Shown: in pieces, positions 1 to 5,357 of the stretch
Layout of the letters: the number at the start of each line of letters is the position of its first letter
How positions within the stretch are numbered: position 1 is the first letter of the stretch
Origin: CAYTRS01 sp964440305
GTDB lineage: Bacteria; Patescibacteriota; Minisyncoccia; Moranbacterales; JAKLHP01
Assembly (NCBI GenBank): GCA_964440305.1
Contig: CAYTRS010000034.1
Span: 1-6,118, forward strand
Direction: 5' to 3'
Length of the DNA: 6,118 bases
Translations under genes and position numbers: made by a program
The notes under the pieces: generated by a model
Databases searched by the model: none
What the model was told of the DNA's origin: nothing
The model's input: the letters and a program-made list of their open reading frames with translations, nothing else

Positions 1-221
1 TCTTCGGAAACTTCTCCACGCCCATCCCATATTTTACCTTCGGGAGACTTGACACCGACATGGACAATTTCCACGCCATCCGTTAAGCCCACAATAGGCC
101 AGCTGAGTCCGCGATATAATGCAACTGCAAAATCATAGCAACTTCCGAAAATAGAAACTTCCAATAATCTAGCCAGAAACTCCCTTGTCGATTCATTCAT
201 ATTTTCAAAATTAATAGCCAT
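1..221 (-). CDS. Partial small protein with Cys-His-Asp pattern (N-terminal 73 codons)
   Basis: The gene starts with ATG at 221 and runs off the left edge, so only residues 1-73 are visible. The translation begins MAINFENMNESTREFLARLL and continues without a stop. A Cys in GSCYDFAVAL (Cys28), a His in VHVGV (His54) and an Asp in KIWDGRG (Asp66) are arranged as in papain-like or transglutaminase-like folds, where Cys sits at a helix start and His and Asp on following strands. I recall similar small bacterial proteins of unknown function with this layout, but I cannot name a family. The start is well supported: GGAGG lies 6 nt upstream (228-232), the only strong Shine-Dalgarno site in the window. 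It is separated from the upstream gene by 184 nt holding a candidate terminator and a weak promoter, so it is probably its own transcription unit. Catalytic activity is inference; it could equally be a non-enzymatic or immunity-type protein. Confidence 0.72.
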   Translation of the reverse strand, partial: MAINFENMNESTREFLARLLEVSIFGSCYDFAVALYRGLSWPIVGLTDGVEIVHVGVKSPEGKIWDGRGEVSE

Positions 222-227
222 TTTCTG

Positions 228-235
228 CCTCCTTT
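228..235 (-). promoter_or_regulatory. Strong Shine-Dalgarno site of the left-edge gene
   Basis: On the minus strand the sequence reads AAAGGAGG, then CAGAAA, then ATG at 221. Spacing from GGAGG to the start codon is 6 nt, which is near-ideal. It fixes the start of the partial gene and stands out because the other starts in this window have no comparable site. Confidence 0.8.
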
Positions 236-280
236 TTTAATGGTGATCATCAACGAAAATTGCCAAAGAACCAATCGGAA

Positions 281-309
281 AGATTAGTATGAAATTTACA
301 TTTGGTCAA
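281..309 (-). promoter_or_regulatory. Candidate weak promoter for the left-edge gene
   Basis: Minus-strand TTGACC (304-309, 5 of 6 to the -35 consensus) is followed after 17 nt by TAATCT (281-286, 3 of 6 to the -10 consensus). This would start transcription near 274 and give a leader of about 53 nt before the ATG at 221. The -35 and the spacing are good and the -10 is poor, so this is only a candidate. Confidence 0.33.
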
Positions 310-330
310 GTTTGAGCATGGTATAATTTT

Positions 331-365
331 TAGGCAAAATAAAAACGTCAACCGGTCTTTACCGG
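331..365 (-). terminator. Candidate weak intrinsic terminator after the repeat-protein gene
   Basis: CCGGT (352-356) and ACCGG (361-365) form a 5-bp stem with a 4-nt loop. On the minus strand the stem is followed, after about six bases, by TTTTTATTTT. It lies about 40 nt past the stop codon of the 538-residue gene, where a terminator for the two-gene unit would be expected. The stem is short and the T-tract does not begin directly at its base, so termination may be partial. Confidence 0.4.
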
Positions 366-405
366 ATTTCAGCTTAGTTTAAGTTTAATATGTAATACTA
401 TAACC

Positions 406-2022
406 TTATGGCTTTCTAATCGGAACAAGAGGAATTTCATCATTAGAAGGAAGTGGAGGAACATCAGGGTATGCATTATCTATGCAATTTTTTTCCTTCA
501 AGGTTATCGTCGTATCTTTTACGATATATTCTCCGAAAAGGTTCAAAACTACTCTCGACGGTTCGATAAATGTTCCGGTAACAGCAAAGCCGCCGCCGGG
601 AACTGATATGGTACGCCCAAGAATTGTTGCTGTATTCGTGCACTGAACTCCCGCAACAAAGTATCCTCCTCCGAATGGAAGCCGAAAACTTTCTGTTCCT
701 ATACAAGACCCGCTGCCTCCTCCTGTAACTATCATCGAGTAGGAATAGGTTCCTTTCCATTCATCGTCAATATATCCGCAAAGGCTGGCATCTATACTGA
801 CACTTGTTTGAACGCCCGATTCAACATATACTCCTTGATTCATAATATTATACTTCGCCACGCAGGAAGCTAGAAGATTTTTCAATTCTTTCGCTACTTC
901 GACGTCTAAGTCTTCGGCTATATTTATTCTGGTTTCAAAATGCCTTCGGCGCAACACGATGGGATTATTTTCGCATTGTTCCTTGAGCTTATCTACTTCC
1001 AAGCAATCGCGCAGAGCTGCATCATAAGCCGCATGTCCCGGCGCTCCTTCAGCAAAGTCCTTCTCGCCTTTTATGGCTTCCAAAAATTCAGGAGAGCATT
1101 TACCTCCAGAAGCAATCGCCGCATTGTTAGCAGGATCGCCTACTCCGCCAGTAGTGCCGCCACCCTCTCCGCCGCCAGTAGAATCACCGCCACCGCCTCC
1201 TCCATTATCAGAAGAATCATCTGGAATAGCAGCCCCGCCTCCTCCAATTGGACCACCGAAAGATCCATCGCCTGATGGAGTAGTGGGAATAACACTGCTT
1301 CCCCCATTCCTATTGACAAGGATGATTATTTCTGCTCCGGGCGTTATTCTTCTGCCTCTGGGATAACTAAATGTTATTGTAGCGGATGGATTGAAAACTA
1401 AAGTAGTCGGACCGATCACAAAACCGCCGAAAGGAAACCCGCCATCTGGCGGTTCTGTTGTATCATCATCTCCCGGTTCGTCACCAATATCATCTCCAGG
1501 TTCATCACCTGGTTCATCACCTGGTTCATCTGCTGGCTCGTCGTCCGCTGGTTCGTCTCCGGGTTCATCTGCTGGCTCGTCGTCCGCTGGTTCGTCTGCT
1601 GGCTCATCTTCCGGCGAGTTGTTATCATCTCCTTCGTCTGGATTATCGCTATCTTCATCGGCCGGTTCGGCTGGATCTATAGTAACTTCCGTATCTTTAT
1701 CCAAAGAACCCGCCGGGATATCAATGGTAACCTTCACACCCGCAGAGTTAGTCGCACTGATTTGACCTCCTTTTTTGGCAGAAATAGTTTCCGATACGGT
1801 TGAGCCAGGAATAATGTCGGGGAATCTTGCGGTATTAACATCGGGTTTTCTTAAATCGACCTCGTTATTTTTCAATTTAAAAAAGATAAAATAAATAATT
1901 GCGCTTACGGATAATAGCGCTACCAACACAGCCATTATAATAATTATTATTTTTTTCTTACTGCCTTCCTTTTTAGCTGCCGGAGCGTTTGGCGCCGCCT
2001 CGGAAGAATTTATTGTTTCCAT
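406..2022 (-). CDS. Membrane-anchored extracellular protein: split ZU5-like domain with acidic repeat, Gly-rich linker and Cys-containing C-terminus
   Basis: This 538-residue protein is of unknown function. It has a Lys-containing N-terminal tail (1-24), one Ile/Val-rich transmembrane helix (about 25-48, no signal-peptidase site evident) and a large part predicted outside the membrane. Residues 79-116 (GGQISATNSAGVKVTI, then DIPAGSLDKDTEVTIDP) and 201-221 (FVIGPTTLVFNPSATITFSY) match the first and second halves of a ZU5-like beta-domain as I know it from bacterial surface proteins. Between them lies an Asp/Glu/Pro-rich repeat, with 39 acidic residues among 117-193. Residues 110-221 contain no Lys, Arg or His. 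A Gly/Ser/Asp linker follows (about 250-307), then a likely helical segment (309-392) and a beta-rich end (395-515). Eight Cys (309, 340, 350, 387, 415, 440, 461, 513) would allow disulfides. No sorting motif is seen at the C-terminus. The gene lies 39 nt after the HETAH protease gene, so the two are probably co-transcribed. The leader is A/T-rich with no Shine-Dalgarno. A surface adhesion, scaffold or protease-partner role is inference. Confidence 0.85.
   Translation of the reverse strand: METINSSEAAPNAPAAKKEGSKKKIIIIIMAVLVALLSVSAIIYFIFFKLKNNEVDLRKPDVNTARFPDIIPGSTVSETISAKKGGQISATNSAGVKVTIDIPAGSLDKDTEVTIDPAEPADEDSDNPDEGDDNNSPEDEPADEPADDEPADEPGDEPADDEPADEPGDEPGDEPGDDIGDEPGDDDTTEPPDGGFPFGGFVIGPTTLVFNPSATITFSYPRGRRITPGAEIIILVNRNGGSSVIPTTPSGDGSFGGPIGGGGAAIPDDSSDNGGGGGGDSTGGGEGGGTTGGVGDPANNAAIASGGKCSPEFLEAIKGEKDFAEGAPGHAAYDAALRDCLEVDKLKEQCENNPIVLRRRHFETRINIAEDLDVEVAKELKNLLASCVAKYNIMNQGVYVESGVQTSVSIDASLCGYIDDEWKGTYSYSMIVTGGGSGSCIGTESFRLPFGGGYFVAGVQCTNTATILGRTISVPGGGFAVTGTFIEPSRVVLNLFGEYIVKDTTITLKEKNCIDNAYPDVPPLPSNDEIPLVPIRKP
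1472..1614 (-). repeat. Tandem repeat encoding the acidic DEPA/DEPG tract
   Basis: The coding sequence contains 12-nt units encoding DEPG or DEPA; plus-strand GGTTCATCACCT is tandem at 1499-1510 and 1511-1522 with a variant at 1523-1534. A higher-order 39-nt unit is also present: 36 nt at 1523-1558 recur without mismatch at 1562-1597, encoding a 13-residue period. All unit lengths are multiples of three, so gain or loss of units keeps the frame. The tract is inside the 538-residue gene and inserts into its ZU5-like domain. Confidence 0.85.
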
Positions 2023-2061
2023 TTTATTTTTTATTAATTTTTACAGAAAACTTTTTTTTAT

Positions 2062-3360
2062 TTAATACTGGCAGTTGCGATACTGAAGAGAATTTTTGGC
2101 ATTCGGATCATTTCTCAGTTGAATTATAAAATCAAAGAAGCTCTCGTCGTCGCTTATCGTTTTTCCTTCTCCCATCCACTTTTTCAGAGAACTAATGAAG
2201 GCTGGGAACTGCGTTTCCAGATTACCCTTGGCCATAAAAACATTCCACTCATTGAGAAGTCCCAGCTGGCAAGTTTTTTGCAAATCCGGCCAAGCAGAAC
2301 CCATTTTGGTCGGAGGATAAATGGAATTAAATTCAAACAGGCTCATTTTTTTGTCGTCCTTAGTGCGGAAATTCCCCACCGTTCCCTCGCCACAAACCAA
2401 GTTGGTACTCAAAATAGCTACGGTTTCCGCCTGATGTTCATTGAAATATCGACTTGCCACTAACGCGTCAGAAAAGTTGCTAACTCTTAAAGCGTAAAGA
2501 AATAAGTGAGCTGTTTCATGAAGAATAACTTTATCGGCATAGCAATTTTCCGGCCATTTATAATCAAAAGTCAGATAGTCAGGATTTTTTTTATCGCTTA
2601 TGCGCCAGACTTTCTGGTTGGAAAGTGACATTTTTTCCCCCATAACGCTTTGCGGAACCATCGTTGACCACATGCCAAGAGCGCAGCCGGCCGCGTCCGG
2701 CTCTCCTTTGCGGTTGCAAACCCTTTTTACTTCTTCTTCGCCGCCGAGACGGAAATAAAGGCCAGCCATGGGATATTTATTATTGGGAGTGAGCTCATTC
2801 ACAAAGCTTACATTTGAAAAACCATAAAGCCTAAGAAACTGAGGGATTGTTATTTGATCGTTGAATTTAGCGCTTTCATAGATAGCTTTCCCCAAATCCC
2901 AGCCGGGTTTAGCGCTATCTTTGATAATCGGCGCGTCCCAAATTATATTTTCTCCATAAATGATAACGCGATCGTTTTTCTCATTTCCTTCTGCCACTTT
3001 TTTATTGATCTCTTCGGGAGAAGTGCGGTAGAGATTAAGGCAAATCGGATTGACAATAGGGAGCTCCTTCTGGAAAGCGACAAATTTCAGGCAGTCAATG
3101 GTTCTTTTCCGCACCTCATCTGATGGATTATGGAATTGATATTGCCTTTCTGGGGTAGGTTTGATTGATTCTATCATCTCTTCAAATTTTTTGTCAGAAT
3201 CGTTTCCCGTAAGGGCGGAACGCAAACTAATCCAGGCCATTGGAACAAGAGACGGAAGAAATTGTCCGAAAGAAAAAACAAGAATCACAACAACAATGAT
3301 TATAATCCAAGCTTTGTGAGATTTTTTCTTATTTTCTGGAACAATATTTTGGTTTTCCAT
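2062..3360 (-). CDS. Membrane-anchored putative zinc metallopeptidase (HETAH)
   Basis: This 432-residue protein has a Lys-containing cytoplasmic tail (1-17), one hydrophobic helix (about 18-40) and an extracytoplasmic remainder. The motif VILHETAHLFLYAL contains HExxH (His281, Glu282, His285), the zinc-binding and catalytic signature of zincin peptidases. The segment FNEHQAE follows 23-27 residues later (Glu308, Glu312), and one of these could be the third, glutamate-type ligand of a gluzincin; that assignment is inference. I do not recognise the rest as a named peptidase family. Eight Cys (90, 107, 215, 226, 273, 323, 364, 430) fit a disulfide-bonded domain outside the membrane. It is the first gene of a likely two-gene unit, with its own promoter at 3389-3417, and the repeat protein follows after 39 nt with the same tail-helix-ectodomain plan. 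The ATG at 3360 is preceded by an A/T-only stretch without Shine-Dalgarno. Substrate unknown; the neighbour protein or other surface proteins are candidates. Confidence 0.85.
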   Translation of the reverse strand: MENQNIVPENKKKSHKAWIIIIVVVILVFSFGQFLPSLVPMAWISLRSALTGNDSDKKFEEMIESIKPTPERQYQFHNPSDEVRKRTIDCLKFVAFQKELPIVNPICLNLYRTSPEEINKKVAEGNEKNDRVIIYGENIIWDAPIIKDSAKPGWDLGKAIYESAKFNDQITIPQFLRLYGFSNVSFVNELTPNNKYPMAGLYFRLGGEEEVKRVCNRKGEPDAAGCALGMWSTMVPQSVMGEKMSLSNQKVWRISDKKNPDYLTFDYKWPENCYADKVILHETAHLFLYALRVSNFSDALVASRYFNEHQAETVAILSTNLVCGEGTVGNFRTKDDKKMSLFEFNSIYPPTKMGSAWPDLQKTCQLGLLNEWNVFMAKGNLETQFPAFISSLKKWMGEGKTISDDESFFDFIIQLRNDPNAKNSLQYRNCQY

Positions 3361-3388
3361 ATTTTTTTTATTTTATTTTTACGCCTTC

Positions 3389-3417
3389 ATGATATCACAG
3401 AAAATTGATGTTATCCA
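3389..3417 (-). promoter_or_regulatory. Promoter of the metallopeptidase/repeat-protein unit
   Basis: The minus strand has TGGATA (3412-3417, 4 of 6 to the -35 consensus), a 17-nt spacer and TATCAT (3389-3394, 5 of 6 to the -10 consensus). TG one base upstream of the -10 makes it an extended -10 (TGATATCAT). Transcription would start near 3382, leaving a short leader of about 22 nt of mostly A and T before the ATG at 3360. Confidence 0.5.
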
Positions 3418-3432
3418 TTGGCTTTAAATTGC

Positions 3433-3469
3433 CAAAAACAAAAACCTCCCTTGTTTAAGCGGGAGGTTT
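3433..3469 (-). terminator. Intrinsic terminator of the cold-shock gene
   Basis: AAACCTCCC (3442-3450) and GGGAGGTTT (3461-3469) form a perfect 9-bp stem around a 10-nt loop. On the minus strand the stem runs directly into TTTTTGTTTTT. It begins 19 nt past the cold-shock stop codon at 3489 and separates that gene from the promoter of the metallopeptidase gene. On the plus strand the T-run is short, so it should act mainly in the minus direction. Confidence 0.9.
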
Positions 3470-3488
3470 CTTGAATATTTGAGCAATG

Positions 3489-3692
3489 CTAGACTTTTGA
3501 TACTTTGGTAGCATTCGGCCCTTTGGGGCTTTCGCTTACTTCAAACTGGACGCTATCGCCTTCTTTCAGCTCTTCAAAGGTTACTCCTTGAAGCTCTTTT
3601 GAGTGAAAGAATAGATCCTTGTCCTGACCCTCGCGGGAAATGAAACCGAATCCGCGATCTCTCATTATTCGAGAAATTTTTCCTTGTTCCAT
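3489..3692 (-). CDS. Cold-shock domain protein
   Basis: This is a 67-residue single cold-shock domain, the usual length for the family. These are cytoplasmic OB-fold proteins that bind single-stranded RNA and DNA and melt RNA structure. The first strand GKISRIMRDR leads into RNP1, RGFGFI (13-18), and RNP2 is LFFHS (27-31), with the aromatic residues that stack on bases. The C-terminal half, GVTFEELKEGDSVQFEV then SPKGPNATKV, completes the barrel. RNP2 has Phe-Phe where many Csp proteins have Val-Phe/Val; I associate this variant and the NATKV ending with Patescibacteria-like homologues. It forms its own unit, with a strong extended -10 promoter at 3784-3813, a leader of about 84 nt and a clear terminator. 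The long leader could fold and regulate expression, as known for enterobacterial cspA, but no specific element is identified here. There is no Shine-Dalgarno before the ATG. Confidence 0.95.
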   Translation of the reverse strand: MEQGKISRIMRDRGFGFISREGQDKDLFFHSKELQGVTFEELKEGDSVQFEVSESPKGPNATKVSKV

Positions 3693-3783
3693 GGTTATGT
3701 AGAATAATTAGTTATGTAAACACTGCCGCAATGCAAAGAAAAGTTCGACTACGCTATTATTGCCTGCTGTTCGTGTCTGATTT

Positions 3784-3813
3784 ATTATAGCACTAATTAT
3801 TGGTAATACGCAA
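3784..3813 (-). promoter_or_regulatory. Extended -10 promoter of the cold-shock gene
   Basis: The minus strand has a perfect TATAAT (3784-3789) with TG one base upstream (TGCTATAAT), and TTGCGT (3808-3813, 3 of 6 to the -35 consensus) 18 nt further upstream. The perfect extended -10 can compensate for the poor -35. Transcription would start near 3777, giving a leader of about 84 nt before the ATG at 3692. The leader contains TACATAAC twice just before the start codon; no known riboswitch is recognised. Confidence 0.62.
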
Positions 3814-3856
3814 CGAATCAGGCTACGCCAAAAGCAGGACAATATTTTAAAATTTA

Positions 3857-4351
3857 TTATCGTTCATAGGCCTTCCTCAGGACTTCAATATCTATTTTTT
3901 TCATCTTAAGCAAGGCTTCCATGACTCTTTCCGATTTCTCCGGATCCTTGTCTTGCATCATTTCATTCAAAGCTTCCGGAACTATCTGCCAGGATAATCC
4001 GAACTTGTCCTTGAGCCATCCGCAAATTTGAGCTTTTTCGTCTCCGCCTTCTTTAAGCTTGTTCCAATAATAATCAACCTCCTCCTGGTTTTTGCAGTTT
4101 ACAATAAATGAAACCGCTTCGGAAAATTTGAAATCCGGACCGCCGTTAAGCGCCACGAATTCCTGCCCCTCAATTTCAAAAATAACAGTCATAACGCTTC
4201 CGGCCTTTTTTCCGGAAACCGCTTCAGCAGATTTTGGATAGCGGGATATGTCTTTAACTCTGGAATTCTTGAAGATGGAAACATAAAAATTCGCCGCTTC
4301 TTCAGCTTTATCGTCAAACCAAAGGTTCGGTGTGATTCTCTGCACGTACAT
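3857..4351 (-). CDS. VOC-superfamily PhnB-like protein (PF06983 type)
   Basis: The 164-residue protein matches the family often labelled 3-demethylubiquinone-9 3-methyltransferase, a misleading name because members have the glyoxalase/bleomycin-resistance (VOC) fold and no methyltransferase motif. Diagnostic parts are NLWFDDKAEEAANFYVSIF (9-27), ALNGGPDFKFSEAVSF (67-82), and CGWLKDKFGLSWQIVP (110-125), followed by the usual helical end MEALLKMKKIDI (144-155). The length is normal. It is cytoplasmic with no signal peptide. The true substrate of this group is not established. It is the last of three co-directed small genes, 20 nt after the preceding VOC gene. No terminator is visible after its stop, so transcripts may continue into the cold-shock gene. 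The start at 4351 follows an A/T-rich leader without Shine-Dalgarno. Family assignment is firm; the reaction is unknown. Confidence 0.92.
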   Translation of the reverse strand: MYVQRITPNLWFDDKAEEAANFYVSIFKNSRVKDISRYPKSAEAVSGKKAGSVMTVIFEIEGQEFVALNGGPDFKFSEAVSFIVNCKNQEEVDYYWNKLKEGGDEKAQICGWLKDKFGLSWQIVPEALNEMMQDKDPEKSERVMEALLKMKKIDIEVLRKAYER

Positions 4352-4371
4352 ATATTTACATTTGTTAACAA

Positions 4372-4776
4372 TTACATTTTTAACGGCTGCATGATGCTTA
4401 GGCGATTGCCTTCCGAGTCTACGAATGATACATATTTCCCGACTTTGGGAATGTCCATCGGCTCGCCCAATACTTTGCCGCCAGCCTCTTTGATTGTTTC
4501 CATGTGTTCCTCAATGTCATCCACGCTTATTACCACTGAAGGATGCTGTTCCGGCATATCAGCCGTCTTTTCATAAAAGCCGCCGTTTATCGTGCCCGGT
4601 TTTTTCGGACCTTTCATGTCTGATTCGGCGGTCATAGCCATAACATAGTATCCGTATTCTTTCCCCAGCATTTCTGTTTCCCATCCGAAAACTTTGGCAT
4701 AAAAATCAGCAATGCGCTTCCGATCATTGGCCGGCAGCTCAAAATGGACAACCGGATACATCTTCTTCTTTTTCAT
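4372..4776 (-). CDS. VOC-family (glyoxalase/bleomycin-resistance fold) protein
   Basis: The 134-residue protein is a single-chain VOC protein built of two beta-alpha-beta-beta-beta units. The first begins VVHFELPANDRKRIADFYAK (9-28) and leads into VFGWETEML (29-37). The second begins PSVVISVDDIEEHMETIKEA (79-98), then GGKVLGEPMDIPKVGKYVSF (99-118) and DSEGNRLSIMQP (120-131). His11 and Gln130 are at the places where metal ligands commonly occur in VOC enzymes, but whether a metal is bound cannot be judged. Family members include glyoxalase I, dioxygenases and antibiotic-binding proteins; this subgroup has no established substrate that I can name. It sits 22 nt after the DUF1428 gene and 20 nt before a second VOC gene, so all three are probably co-transcribed. 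The ATG at 4776 lacks a Shine-Dalgarno; the run of Lys after it (KKKK) is part of the protein. Confidence 0.93.
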   Translation of the reverse strand: MKKKKMYPVVHFELPANDRKRIADFYAKVFGWETEMLGKEYGYYVMAMTAESDMKGPKKPGTINGGFYEKTADMPEQHPSVVISVDDIEEHMETIKEAGGKVLGEPMDIPKVGKYVSFVDSEGNRLSIMQPLKM

Positions 4777-4798
4777 ATACTTACGTATTTTTTAATAA

Positions 4799-5179
4799 TT
4801 ATTCTTCAACAAAAACCTTGAACCCGCCATAAGCCATTTTCTTCATATCAAACGGCATCGGCTTGTTTTTCCACTTCGGATCGCTCATCATCGGATCTTT
4901 CATCACTTTGGCGTTTACCTTGTCGCGATGGGCGCGAGACTTGAAAACGATAAAGGAGAAGATGACGTTTTCTCCGGCCTTGGCCTTTGCCATTTGCGGA
5001 AATTTCACGAATTTCATCTTTCCCATCATTCTCGGACTAAGGTCGTCTCCAACCGCTTCAATATACTCCAGCGCTCCGTATTTTTTCATAAGCTTCCCCA
5101 TTCCTTGCGACATCCGGCGGTATGTCTGTAGTTTATTTTTTGATACGGGAAGAACAAACCCGTCTATATATTTGCTCAT
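4799..5179 (-). CDS. DUF1428 (YbaA-like) protein
   Basis: The 126-residue protein matches DUF1428 along its whole length: YIDGFVLPVSKNKLQTYRRM (4-23), GALEYIEAVGDDLSP (35-49), FSFIVFKSRAHRDKVNAKVM (74-93) and MPFDMKKMAYGGF (108-120). These proteins, including E. coli YbaA, are small cytoplasmic alpha+beta proteins related in fold to the dimeric alpha-beta barrel group, and their function is unknown. Length and ends are typical, so the ATG at 5179 is well supported even though no Shine-Dalgarno precedes it. It is the first gene of a three-gene run with two VOC proteins. In my general knowledge DUF1428, VOC and PhnB-like genes often occur near one another in bacteria, which suggests a shared but undefined small-molecule or stress role. 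Confidence 0.93.
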   Translation of the reverse strand: MSKYIDGFVLPVSKNKLQTYRRMSQGMGKLMKKYGALEYIEAVGDDLSPRMMGKMKFVKFPQMAKAKAGENVIFSFIVFKSRAHRDKVNAKVMKDPMMSDPKWKNKPMPFDMKKMAYGGFKVFVEE

Positions 5180-5271
5180 ATTTTTATGCTTGAATTAATT
5201 GTTAGTTTTATTGCTTAAATTGATAAGCTTCTTAATGCTTGTAATTAGTTTTATTTTTATATCCGGCTTAA

Positions 5272-5302
5272 ATAATACAAGAAAATGAGCTAATAATTTC
5301 AA
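5272..5302 (-). promoter_or_regulatory. Candidate promoter of the DUF1428/VOC run
   Basis: The minus strand has TTGAAA (5297-5302, 5 of 6 to -35) and TATTAT (5272-5277, 5 of 6 to -10) separated by 19 nt, slightly longer than the preferred 17. The -35 overlaps the tail of the upstream terminator. Transcription would start near 5265 and leave an A/T-rich leader of about 86 nt. A TATAAA at 5256-5261 is an alternative -10 without a good -35. Confidence 0.36.
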
Positions 5303-5330
5303 AAAACATCCCGAAAACGGGATGTTTTTT
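5301..5330 (-). terminator. Symmetrical intrinsic terminator after the transglutaminase-like gene
   Basis: CATCCCG (5307-5313) and CGGGATG (5318-5324) form a perfect 7-bp stem with an AAAA loop (TTTT on the minus strand). The stem is flanked by six A (5301-5306) and six T (5325-5330), so the paired arm extends to 13 bp. On the minus strand it ends in TTTTTT, as expected 27 nt past the stop codon at 5358. By symmetry it could also stop plus-strand transcription. Confidence 0.92.
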
Positions 5331-5357
5331 CACAAGTAATTCGTAGCAAATTAATTT

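Noticed and set aside
322..327. TATAAT on the plus strand
   Set aside because: No -35 element lies at proper spacing and no plus-strand gene follows; the A/T-rich gap makes a chance match likely.
940..1275. Plus-strand 111-codon open frame
   Set aside because: It is antisense to the 538-residue gene, has a low-complexity Ser/Arg composition and no start context; treated as a shadow.
1472..1614. Short regularly spaced repeats resembling a small array
   Set aside because: The repeats are contiguous, in frame and encode DEPA/DEPG residues with no unique spacers, so this is a coding tandem repeat and not a CRISPR array.
1073..1765. Long open frames on the plus strand opposite the repeat protein, rich in Ser, Pro and Gly
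   Set aside because: They are mirror translations of the acidic and Gly-rich repeats, which have few stops in any frame. They lack ribosome binding sites and globular character, and the minus frame explains the region with recognisable domains.
3857..4351. Annotation as a ubiquinone methyltransferase
   Set aside because: The inherited family name suggests this, but the sequence has the VOC fold pattern and no SAM-binding motif.
4189..4371. 60-codon minus-strand frame overlapping the PhnB-like gene
   Set aside because: It is a shifted frame over the start of a clear VOC protein and shows no conserved features.
4863..5198. Plus-strand 111-codon hydrophobic open frame
   Set aside because: It is antisense to the DUF1428 gene, whose full-length family match explains the DNA; the hydrophobicity arises from reverse-complemented Lys and Met codons.
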